NCBI GenBank assembly: GCA_021784595.1
Contig: JAJYHT010000100.1
Coordinates: 46,358-110,357, forward strand
DNA length: 64,000 nt
Reading direction: 5' to 3'
DNA from: Bacillota bacterium
Lineage (GTDB): Bacteria; Bacillota; Sulfobacillia; Sulfobacillales; Sulfobacillaceae
The notes below the pieces were generated by a model, which saw only the letters and a list, made by a program, of their open reading frames with translations, ran no database searches and was not told the DNA's origin. The position numbers and the translations under genes were made by a program. Of the stretch, positions 43,806 to 51,751 are shown piece after piece (position 1 is the stretch's first letter; every line of letters begins with the position of its first letter).

Positions 43806-44900
43806 TTGCGATTCAAACCGGTTGCCGTACTGTATCAAGCTTTCCCCCCGCCCCCGATTGAGGGCATCGTCAAGCCTTTCAAGCCGGGTGGCTACCGTGA
43901 CAGCGGAGCCGATATCGCCCATGCCTTGAAATCCCAGGGAGTAGACTTAATTACCCCAGTTAGCCAGCCCAGACCAGAATATCAGGACGATTGGGTTTTT
44001 GCCGACAACGAACCCGGAATAAACGAGGCTGTCGCGTTGGGTGCTGAGGTTTTGTGGTTAAACACCACCTTGTATCGCAACCACCCAATCCGAAGCCTGA
44101 TGAATCGGATCGCGGTGGTTGGACAAGATCCTGCCCAGGTGGACCAATTCGAGAACAAGTGGGTAATGCACCAATGGCTGACTGATAAAGGATATTTGGT
44201 GCCTGCTGCAGAAATAGTGAGGGGCTTCTCCCATGAGACGCGCAAGTTGGTGGCACGGTTTGTTGACCGCTATCGCGTGGTCATCGTTAAACCAGTGCGC
44301 GGTAGAGGAAGTCAAGGAGTGTTTAAATGTCATGGATTGGATGAGGTGTGGCGCCGGCTTTCCCACTGGGACCGTGGAGGATTGGGGGAAGCGGTCCTGA
44401 TTGAGCAATATTTGCCGGGAACTGAGGTTACCATTGCGGTATTGCCACCGGGTTGCTATCGCCATCAATCCGGGTTGCACATGGCAGATCGACATTGGTG
44501 TTTGCCAGCCGTCTTTCGGGAGGGACACCAAGAAGGCATTGTGCCCTATAGCGGAATTGTGCCGGTGACAGCTAATAGCTGGCTGGGAGCTATAACATCA
44601 GCACCCTTAGAGGCTTTAAACGACGAGTGTGCCGCTATCGGGACCGGTCTAGGAACTCGGGCTCCGCTGAGGATTGATGCGCGCGCCGATCAGATGGGGC
44701 AATACCGTATTATCGATGTAAATTTTAAACCCAATCTTACTGGCCCAGGCCGGCCTAACCGGGATAATCAGGCATCATTGGTGACAATTGCCGCACAAGG
44801 CGTCGGATGGGACTATCGGTTGCTGATAGAAAATTTATCTCGGCAATGGTGGACTCCGGTTAGCGAACAGATGAATGACGATATTTGTAGAGAAGGGTGA
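43806..44900 (+). CDS. ATP-grasp enzyme, D-Ala-D-Ala ligase-like
   Basis: A 364-residue protein from TTG 43806 with AAGGTGGTGG upstream. The ATP-grasp fold is indicated by VVIVKPVRGRGSQGVFKCHG (ATP-binding glycine-rich loop), VLIEQYLPGTEVTIAVLPPG and the Mg2+-site segment YRIIDVNFKPNLTGPGRP. The N-terminus resembles D-alanine-D-alanine ligases, but the substrate motifs differ, so it probably ligates some other amino acid or peptide. It ends 3 bp before the LysR gene. Confidence 0.75.
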   Translation: MRFKPVAVLYQAFPPPPIEGIVKPFKPGGYRDSGADIAHALKSQGVDLITPVSQPRPEYQDDWVFADNEPGINEAVALGAEVLWLNTTLYRNHPIRSLMNRIAVVGQDPAQVDQFENKWVMHQWLTDKGYLVPAAEIVRGFSHETRKLVARFVDRYRVVIVKPVRGRGSQGVFKCHGLDEVWRRLSHWDRGGLGEAVLIEQYLPGTEVTIAVLPPGCYRHQSGLHMADRHWCLPAVFREGHQEGIVPYSGIVPVTANSWLGAITSAPLEALNDECAAIGTGLGTRAPLRIDARADQMGQYRIIDVNFKPNLTGPGRPNRDNQASLVTIAAQGVGWDYRLLIENLSRQWWTPVSEQMNDDICREG

Positions 44901-44903
44901 GCG

Positions 44904-45809
44904 ATGGACAGCCGACTTCACGCATTTTTGGCAACGGTTCGGCAGGGTCATGTGACGGGAGCAGCCCGTCAGCTCAACATGTCCGTGTCGGCTGTATCTC
45001 ATCATATTGCCCAACTAGAACAGGATTTCGCCGCCCAGCTATTCATCCGGGGCAATCGGGGAATGGCTTTAACTCCAGCTGGAGAAACGCTGTATCATTA
45101 TGCTATCCAAATCGAGGGGGCTTGGGGTCAGGCATACCGAGAGGTTAGTGCGAAAGTCGCAGGAGATCAAGTGATTCGGTTGGCAGCTAGTCACACCGTT
45201 ACCGAATTCTTTCTACCCCAACCGCTAGGAATTTTTCGTAAGCAACATCCTGATGTGCGGTTGCATCTGCAGATGGTTAACAGCGATGATGTGCTTTCGC
45301 TAGTAGAGTCTGGGGAAGTGGATCTAGGCATTAGTGAAGGGAGAGGCGGGCATCGGTCGCTAAAATCCGTTGGGCTGTGGATGGATGAGCTAGGATGTGT
45401 TTTGGCAGAGGATCATCGTTTGGCGCACTGTGACTCGGTAAGTTTAAAAGAGGTGCTTTCTGAAGATCTGATATTGCGGGAAGAAGGCTCGGGAACCCGC
45501 AGTATTTTTGAATGGATGCTGACAGAGCGGGGGGTCTCACCCAGAGATGTGAAAGTCACAGCGGAACTGGCCTCTATTCAAGGCATTTTAGGGATGGTGG
45601 CGCACGGAGTTGGAGTGTCCATTTTATCCCGCGTGGTGACTTTTGAGGTTCCCGACATATTATTCGTGCCGATTCGCGACCTATCTCTCAAACGCCAAAT
45701 CGCTCTGGTTGAGAGGCATGGAAAGGTCGGCAATGCCGCGATAGGCCAACTAATCGAGACGATTATTCGCTCGGCGGATCGGTTTAATCAACGTCGACTA
45801 TCTACATAA
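44904..45809 (+). CDS. LysR family transcriptional regulator
   Basis: A 301-residue regulator; ATG 44904 follows GAAGGGTGAGC. The N-terminal HTH is FLATVRQGHVTGAARQLNMS and VSAVSHHIAQLEQDFAAQLF; the effector domain starts at VIRLAASHTVTEFFLPQPLG with two Rossmann-like lobes. The layout is close to CysB/CbbR-like members that sense small metabolites. As the last gene of the acyl-CoA/GNAT/ATP-grasp run it may regulate that operon. Its 3' end overlaps a decayed VOC gene on the other strand. Confidence 0.9.
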   Translation: MDSRLHAFLATVRQGHVTGAARQLNMSVSAVSHHIAQLEQDFAAQLFIRGNRGMALTPAGETLYHYAIQIEGAWGQAYREVSAKVAGDQVIRLAASHTVTEFFLPQPLGIFRKQHPDVRLHLQMVNSDDVLSLVESGEVDLGISEGRGGHRSLKSVGLWMDELGCVLAEDHRLAHCDSVSLKEVLSEDLILREEGSGTRSIFEWMLTERGVSPRDVKVTAELASIQGILGMVAHGVGVSILSRVVTFEVPDILFVPIRDLSLKRQIALVERHGKVGNAAIGQLIETIIRSADRFNQRRLST

Positions 45810-46162
45810 GCGCGGATTTCGATTCATCTGGATCTGCAATGTATACCCTATAGCCCTGGCCCTGAATCCACATCGCACTTGGAGGGGTTCGGGCTGATAT
45901 CCGTGCGATGCCAGGTCATTCATCATCTGTTCCACGGAGTCGCTGCTTCGATGCAAAGGTGGTTGAGCCCGTGGCGCGGCTCTTTTTTCTCAAATAGGTC
46001 AATTAGCGTCGGTTCGATCCGGGCGGGTGCCAAAGGCGCTTGACCGCCCAGAAATTCATCCAGACGCACTGGCTCGGCGCCTAAAAGACCACAATAGAAG
46101 GCAATCGAGTCCTCGACATCTGAGACGTCTAGCGCTGCGTGATCAATTTGAATAGCGGTCAT
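45802..46162 (-). pseudogene. VOC-family (glyoxalase-like) gene with two frameshifts
   Basis: ATG 46162 (GGGAAG upstream) opens a vicinal-oxygen-chelate domain: IDHAALDVSDVEDSIAFYCG down to HGLNHLCIEA, where the frame fails. A second frame continues SDSVEQMMNDLASHGYQPEP, and a third GQGYRVYIADPDESKSAL with TAG at 45802-45804. Together they make a normal domain of about 120 residues. Two frameshifts and overlap with the LysR 3' end indicate a pseudogene. Confidence 0.7.
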
Positions 46163-46262
46163 CGAATCTTCCCATCCGACGCCACAGTTAAGCCCAAAAC
46201 TTTAGGGCAAAACGACGGCAACATGCCGCGCAGGAAGATGCTGCACAACCGAACCAAGATCC

Positions 46263-47030
46263 TTAGTGAAGGGCAGCGGTGGCCTTAATGTCTGCCAACA
46301 CCCCATCCCAGAGATTTAACCTCGCTTTTAAAGCGCGTATGGCCGCATCTTGCGCCTCCTGGTACTTTGTCTGATCCCCTCCTATTAGCTGAGTGAGCAA
46401 TTGTTGCGCGAGTGGTCCATGTTGCTCACTGTCCACTTCGATATGGCGATTCAAGTAATAGAGAAAGCGTTCCATTTTTGCGTTTATGCTCAGTTCTTTC
46501 ACAATCGTACGGAACATGTCTGGAATGATGTCCTCCCGACCATAGAAGAATGCGGAACACACCTCGTGGGTGGTGGACGATTGCGCTAAGGAGAGGGAAG
46601 TCTGCACAAACTGATAGACACTGTCGGGCACCTTTAGCTGCCATAGCTGTTCCAAAGGATTTCCTCCATTTTGGACGTGTGCGATCAACGTGGTTATTGG
46701 TCCCGTATCGGCTCCCGATTCCTCCATTGAGGCCAGATATAATTCGAAATGACTCAAATAGCCTCCTTGGCCATCTTCATCACTTTCTTCTCCCAACACA
46801 ATTTCGTTGATAAAGCGGACGAAGTCAGGATGAGGTTTTGGAATCCAAGGGACCGACACTTGGGTCAAATCATTTTGTAGCCGCTTTAATAGAGTCATGA
46901 AATCCCAGACTGCAAAAACGTGATGCTGCATATAGATATGCAATGCGGGCAATGTATTTATTGCGTTATACATGGGATGGTTGATTAGTTGTTGACGAAA
47001 GTGGTCGACTGCATCGAGAGTGTTGGGCAT
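46263..47030 (-). CDS. DUF3050 family protein (heme-oxygenase-like fold)
   Basis: A 255-residue helical protein. ATG 47030 is chosen because AGAAGGTAGG is upstream and the family N-terminus starts there. Signature segments are YMQHHVFAVWDFMTLLKRLQ, INEIVLGEESDEDGQGGYLS and HFELYLASMEESGADTGPIT, with EVCSAFFYGREDIIPDMFRT in the second half. The conserved His and Glu residues suggest a di-metal or heme-oxygenase-like site of the HDO superfamily, but no reaction is established. It is apparently monocistronic. Confidence 0.85.
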   Translation of the reverse strand: MPNTLDAVDHFRQQLINHPMYNAINTLPALHIYMQHHVFAVWDFMTLLKRLQNDLTQVSVPWIPKPHPDFVRFINEIVLGEESDEDGQGGYLSHFELYLASMEESGADTGPITTLIAHVQNGGNPLEQLWQLKVPDSVYQFVQTSLSLAQSSTTHEVCSAFFYGREDIIPDMFRTIVKELSINAKMERFLYYLNRHIEVDSEQHGPLAQQLLTQLIGGDQTKYQEAQDAAIRALKARLNLWDGVLADIKATAALH

Positions 47031-48268
47031 AGGTGAAAGCCTACCTTCTATTGTTGGTTTGCCACGTAGAGATTCTATCAAAGAGCCCGCGATAAGGCCA
47101 GACAATGAACACATGGGCACATGCACAGCCATGCAGGTCCTAGGTCTTTTAAGGCCAATCGTCCCTCTGGAGATTGGAACCAGCCGCGTTCCAAGGAGGG
47201 CTTTGTTGTTCATCGTTGACCGTCTCCGAGATTTTCCGAATAGAACGGTAGGATGAGGTCTGAAAGAGAGATGCCGTCGCCGTCATCGCGAGGATGAGCG
47301 TCGTGTCCGTTTATGAGGATGGTGCGTGTAAGGCTATCGATCTCATGGCTCGTGGGCCGGGTTGCGTCGATTGTCAATCGCGGCCTAAGCATTCGGATTA
47401 AGCTACAATCGGCATGATTTCATACTGAATGGGATTCCTTTGAGGGGTCCGCTAGACAAGGTGTGACGCGGCGCTCATTGGCTATGCGCGGGTATCGGAT
47501 AGCCCTGCAGGAGGATGTCCTCTGCGTACCATGGTGGCAATCGCATCTTGAGAGCCTACATTCGGTGGCAAAACTCGCCATTCCGTGGCAAACAGGGTTT
47601 TCGGTCCCCCATATTCAAAAAAATGAATGCAGATGGCAAGACTACTGCAGGAAATGGCACGATGGCCACAATTGCTGCGGGTACGACCGCTTTCACAACA
47701 CTCCAGAATCCGGTAATAAATCCTCCCGCTACGGCGCCGCTTCTATTCCATGTGGTATAATTATCCACTTAATTGGAATGCTTTTGAAATTATCGGAGTT
47801 GAGGAAATTCCTCTGTGCCCTTTAATGCCTGGATGGTTTGGGTCACCGTAGCAGGACCCAATTGTTGGCTGGTGATGAATCTTGGGTGGCCAAATCAGGG
47901 TCGAAAATTTAGGGGCATTAGCGATTGGGGCTGCCATTTTAGGAACGGAAGGTGGGGGGCTTCCCCATAAGGTGATAACTTAACAGAATATTTTTGAAGC
48001 ATATAGGAGTTTTGGCTGGTGGCGGCGAAGTGTTTTCCCAACTCCGACCCGAGAGCAAAAGGCGATGGCCTGCGGCACATTTGGGGCACACCCAGTCTTC
48101 ATTCGATATTAGTCGGATTATTGTGCACAACTGAAGTCTCAATATCCCCTCACATGGAGTGGACGATGGTTCGACGGATGTTCCGCGACGAAAATCTCGG
48201 ACCCGCGCCGTCGTTGAACGCAAGCCTCGTTGTTGGCTATAATGGGAATAGGTACGAATGGGGAGCGG
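47031..48268. other. Long intergenic or decayed region
   Basis: About 1.2 kb without a supported gene. A short hydrophobic minus-strand frame at 47556-47768 (GAVAGGFITGFWSVVKAVVP) resembles a small membrane peptide but has no SD. The rest looks degenerate, in line with the nearby ISL3 and VOC remnants. Confidence 0.4.
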
Positions 48269-49186
48269 ATGGGATTGGGGGAGTTGCTCAGCCCGAAGGT
48301 GGATTTCGTCTTCAAGCGCATATTTGGGGCCGAAGAAAATCAGGACGTTTTGCTGAACTTTCTCAATGCGGTATTTGAGGATGCGGGACAACCGTTGATT
48401 GCGAGCGTGGAGATTCTGCATCCATTTTTGGAGAAGGATGCGTTGTCGGACAAGATGTCCGTCTTGGATGTTAAAGCGCGCACCGAGTCGGGCATGCTGG
48501 TGGATGTGGAGATCCAGTTGCGGGACCGGCGGGATATGGCAAAGCGGACGCTGTTTTACTGGGCCAAACTGTTTCAAGGGCAGTTGCAGGAAGGCGACCA
48601 CTACCGCCAGCTGCATAAAGCGGTGACGATCAACGTCTTGGACTTCGACTATGTTCCGACCGACCGCTATCATAGCACTTTTCATCTGCGCGAAGACGCC
48701 ACGGGGCTGATGTTGACGGATCTGCTGGAAGTGCATTTTGTGGAACTGCAGAAGTTGCAGGCGCAGGCTGTTGGACTGGAGCGGCGGCTGGTGCGATGGA
48801 TGTTGTTTTTGACCACCAAGACACGCGAACAATTGGAGGAATTAGCGATGCAGGAACCCGCGCTGAAGAAGGCACTGACCACGTTGGAGTTTTTGAGCCA
48901 AGATGAACGCACCCGCCAACTGTACGAGGAACGGCAGAAAGGGCTCATGACCTATACGGCGGATGTGGAAAGCGCAAGAGAAGAAGGTCGCGAAGAAGGT
49001 CGCGAAGAAGGTCGCCAAGAAGGTCGCCAAGAAGGTCGCCAAGAAGGTCGCCAAGAAGGGGAGCATCAGCGGGCCGCGACTACTGCCCGCAAGATGCTTT
49101 TGGCGGGGATGGATGTCCAGCAGATTGCCGAGTTTGTGGATTTGTCCGTCGACGCAGTGGAAGCGATTCGGCGGAGCTTGAACTGA
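48269..49186 (+). CDS. Rpn family recombination-promoting nuclease/putative transposase
   Basis: A 305-residue protein of the PD-(D/E)XK Rpn/transposase_31-like family. The N-terminus LSPKVDFVFKRIFGAEENQD and NFLNAVFEDAGQPL, then DKMSVLDVKARTESGMLVDV and EIQLRDRRDMAKRTLFYWAK, give the D...E-x-Q nuclease core. The C-terminal part has a helical region, a (E/Q)EGR repeat coded by a 12-nt tandem array, and a final HTH-like segment (MDVQQIAEFVDLSVDAVEAI). The start is uncertain: ATG 48269 is close to its SD and TTG 48275 is an alternative. Rpn proteins are DNA endonucleases that spread by horizontal transfer and vary phase through their repeats. Confidence 0.82.
   Translation: MGLGELLSPKVDFVFKRIFGAEENQDVLLNFLNAVFEDAGQPLIASVEILHPFLEKDALSDKMSVLDVKARTESGMLVDVEIQLRDRRDMAKRTLFYWAKLFQGQLQEGDHYRQLHKAVTINVLDFDYVPTDRYHSTFHLREDATGLMLTDLLEVHFVELQKLQAQAVGLERRLVRWMLFLTTKTREQLEELAMQEPALKKALTTLEFLSQDERTRQLYEERQKGLMTYTADVESAREEGREEGREEGRQEGRQEGRQEGRQEGEHQRAATTARKMLLAGMDVQQIAEFVDLSVDAVEAIRRSLN
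48980..49051 (+). repeat. 12-nt tandem repeat coding for (E/Q)EGR
   Basis: Six consecutive copies of (G/C)AAGAAGGTCGC, three with G then three with C at the first base, plus a partial copy to 49060. It encodes EEGR and QEGR units near the C-terminus of the Rpn protein. Unit length is a multiple of three, so copy-number change alters linker length without a frameshift. Confidence 0.9.
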
Positions 49187-49617
49187 GAGATTTCTGTAGC
49201 ATATTCGGGGGAGCGGGTCTTCATGCGCTAAAGACGGATTCGATCACCAGGAGCGGGTGCGGCCGTGTTCGGGGCGGATCAGCCGTGGGCCCATCACTGC
49301 CCGGTCCGTCTTTCACGGCCATTCCAACCCGCATAGCCGGCCAAACCTACCGCGTCTCCATGTCCAGCATCTAGTGCGCCATTAGACAGAGGGAATAGGG
49401 ATGTATTCCAAGGAGGCGTTGTGGCGTTCCTGAGACACACCTTGTCGCCTGTAGTCATAAGGAGGCCGTTTGGGGTACATAAATGGGACAACCTGCAAAA
49501 CTTGTTGCGTGTAAATGCTCCGCACCGGGGATGAGCACATTGCTACTGTTTAAACTCATTCGACAACTGAACTACTCATGACTTATAGGCAAACATGACC
49601 TCATCTGAACCGTGTGA
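49187..49617. other. Intergenic region, nothing recognised
   Basis: No supported gene in about 430 bases. A short minus-strand frame (49294-49491) has no SD or family resemblance. Confidence 0.35.
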
Positions 49618-49864
49618 TGTTCCCGCGCTTGCGGAAAATATCCCTCATGGTCCGTTCGGAGATTCCTACTTCCTGGCCTACATGGGCAAAGGGCCAACGA
49701 GTAGCCCTGGATCAGAGCCAAGCGACTAACCGTTGCGTCATTAAGCGCCGAGCATCAACGCGGGGCAAGCCCTCGTAAAAGGTTTTACCGCAGACGCTGC
49801 ATCGAAAGCGCCGCGTCTGCACATAGAAACCCCACCAGGAATTCGCGAGTCCACGGTATGTTGA
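49618..49864 (-). pseudogene. ISL3-family transposase fragment
   Basis: The minus strand reads WWGFYVQTRRFRCSVCGKTF, YEGLPRVDARRLMTQRLVAW, a TGA, then PFAHVGQEVGISERTMRDIF. This is the N-terminal zinc finger plus HTH of an ISL3 transposase. The start, the catalytic DDE domain and the element ends are missing and one stop interrupts the frame, so it is a dead scar. Confidence 0.7.
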
Positions 49865-50270
49865 CGCTAATGCCATGCTATCTAACTTGGCTGACTGCAG
49901 ATCGGAGGGATTCTACTGACTCCCCCTGACGAATGAAAAGAGCGATCCCGAATTGCGGTGCGAGGATGTTTTTTTACACCGTGAGCGACGCTGACAACAT
50001 CATGGGTCAAATCGATGACAACAAGAATTACCTAAAACAGGTGGGTGACCTTGCAGACTGGCGGGTTTCGAGTGCAACTGACCTCTATGAACGAAAACGA
50101 TCGACGCGCGAAGTAACGGAATATCCATTGTCGAGTGTAAGGAACAGTCAAGAGCTGATTCATTTTGAAAGTTTGTCAAAAGCCCTCTAGTCGGGGACAC
50201 CCAGCGACAGTTCCTTGTATCATAATGGTCTGTGTTTAAGTATATTTCCGCAGCTAAAGGGGGCATTTCA
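49865..50270. other. Intergenic region, nothing recognised
   Basis: About 400 bases upstream of the small gene at 50271. Weak frames on both strands lack SD sites. Confidence 0.3.
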
Positions 50271-50459
50271 ATGAAAAATGTAGACTGGACCATTGACGGT
50301 GATATTCTGACCATTCGCGTAGACTTGAGCCAATCATTTGGACCGTCCGCTTCAGGAAAAACGATTATCATCGCTAGTACCGAAGGCAATGTGGCGGTGG
50401 CATCAGACAGGGACGAAAAAATAGGACTTAACGTATATCGTCCGCGAGAGCCGCGATAG
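50271..50459 (+). CDS. Conserved small protein of unknown function
   Basis: A 62-residue protein; ATG 50271 follows AAAGGGGGC. The sequence WTIDGDILTIRVDLSQSFGP, SASGKTIIIASTEGN and KIGLNVYRPR matches, from memory, a small conserved family in acidophiles and archaea with the SGK-x-IIIAST-x-GN signature. It looks like a compact beta-structured protein. No function is known. It ends 80 bp before the convergent odhB stop. Confidence 0.65.
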   Translation: MKNVDWTIDGDILTIRVDLSQSFGPSASGKTIIIASTEGNVAVASDRDEKIGLNVYRPREPR

Positions 50460-50539
50460 GGACACTCGCAGAAACGTATGTGCAAAAAGCCCCGCCTGGA
50501 CCGGTGAGGGTTCGGGCGGGGGTCAGAGTTTAATACAAG

Positions 50540-51751
50540 TTAACCTTCTAGCAAAAGAGACTCGGGATCTTCAAGAAGTTCTTTAATTAACACTAAAAAG
50601 CGCACTGCTTCGCTTCCATCAACGATACGGTGGTCATAGGACAAGGCCAAGTACATCATGGGACGCACGACGACTTGGCCATTAATCGCAACGGGACGTT
50701 CCTCAATTTTGTGCATGCCCAGGATGGCGACTTGAGGCGCATTTAAAATGGGGGTAGACAGCAAGGAGCCGAATACCCCGCCGTTGGTGATGGTAAACGT
50801 ACCGCCTTGCAAATCGTCCAGGCTAAGCGTGTTGTTGCGCGCCTTTTGCGCTACTTCGGCAATATGCTTTTCGAGTTGCGCGAAGTTTAAACGGTCTGCA
50901 TCGCGAACAACGGGCACAACCAATCCTGCATCAGTAGACACGGCAACCCCAATGTCGTAATAGTGTTTTAAGATCATCTCGTCGCCTGCAATCTCTGCAT
51001 TAAGTCGCGGCATCGACTTTAACGCGGCGATCGACGCTTTGGTAAAGAAAGACATAAAGCCTAGGCGAACGCCATGTTTTTCAAAAAACGTGTCCTTGCG
51101 GCGTCTCCGAAGGTCTAAGATGGCTGACATGTCCACCTCGTTAAACGTCGTGAGCATGGCGGCTGTATGTTGAGCCTGCACTAAGCGCTGTGCAATGGTC
51201 AGCCGACGACGGGACATCCGCACGCGTTCTATTGGTCGTCCGGGCCGAGCATCTGAAGTCTTTTCCGCCGGTACAATGCCCGGCGCTTGTTGAGGAACGA
51301 TAGGGGCAGGCTGGCTGGACTCGACGTAGGAGGTCACATTGTCACGGGTAATCCGCCCTTTGCTGTTGCTAGGGATTTGCTCTAAATCCAAACCATGTTC
51401 TCGTGCTAGTCGGCGTACATCGGGAGTGGCCCGCACTGCGGCAGCTGACTCCACCGGAGGATTGGCCTGGGGCAAGGGAGCGGCAACTGGTGCCGGCGCT
51501 TCTTCAACCACTCCCGACACGGGCGTGATTTCGGCGAGCGTATCGCCTACAGCAACCACTTCTCCACTAACTTTGCTAATTGAGGAGATTTGTCCACTTT
51601 CGTTGGCGGTAATCTCCAAGTTTACCTTGTCAGTTTCTAGTTCCACCAGTGGTTCACCCGCTGTCACCAGGTCGCCGATATTTTTCAACCAGTTTCCCAC
51701 AGTGGCTTCTACAATTGATTCCCCTATTTCGGGAACTATTACCTTACTCAA
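50540..51751 (-). CDS. odhB: 2-Oxoglutarate dehydrogenase E2 (dihydrolipoyl succinyltransferase)
   Basis: A 403-residue E2 component. Residues 1-75 are one lipoyl domain with the modified lysine in [20 protein letters not shown]. About 107-145 is the E3/E1-binding domain ([20 protein letters not shown]), and about 175-403 the catalytic domain ending with [20 protein letters not shown]. It transfers succinyl groups to CoA in the TCA cycle. It overlaps odhA by 4 bases, forming the standard odhAB operon; E3 is encoded elsewhere. Confidence 0.94.
   Translation of the reverse strand: MSKVIVPEIGESIVEATVGNWLKNIGDLVTAGEPLVELETDKVNLEITANESGQISSISKVSGEVVAVGDTLAEITPVSGVVEEAPAPVAAPLPQANPPVESAAAVRATPDVRRLAREHGLDLEQIPSNSKGRITRDNVTSYVESSQPAPIVPQQAPGIVPAEKTSDARPGRPIERVRMSRRRLTIAQRLVQAQHTAAMLTTFNEVDMSAILDLRRRRKDTFFEKHGVRLGFMSFFTKASIAALKSMPRLNAEIAGDEMILKHYYDIGVAVSTDAGLVVPVVRDADRLNFAQLEKHIAEVAQKARNNTLSLDDLQGGTFTITNGGVFGSLLSTPILNAPQVAILGMHKIEERPVAINGQVVVRPMMYLALSYDHRIVDGSEAVRFLVLIKELLEDPESLLLEG

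Noticed and set aside
47556..47768. Hydrophobic 70-codon minus-strand frame
   Set aside because: It could be a membrane peptide, but there is no SD and the surroundings look degenerate, so it is mentioned only in the intergenic entry.
48842..49066. Antisense frame reading ATFLATFL repeats, and a plus-strand KKVAKKVA frame
   Set aside because: Both are by-products of the 12-nt repeat inside the Rpn gene.
49294..49491. 65-codon minus-strand frame with repeat-like GLAGYAGWNG
   Set aside because: No SD and no relation to a known family.
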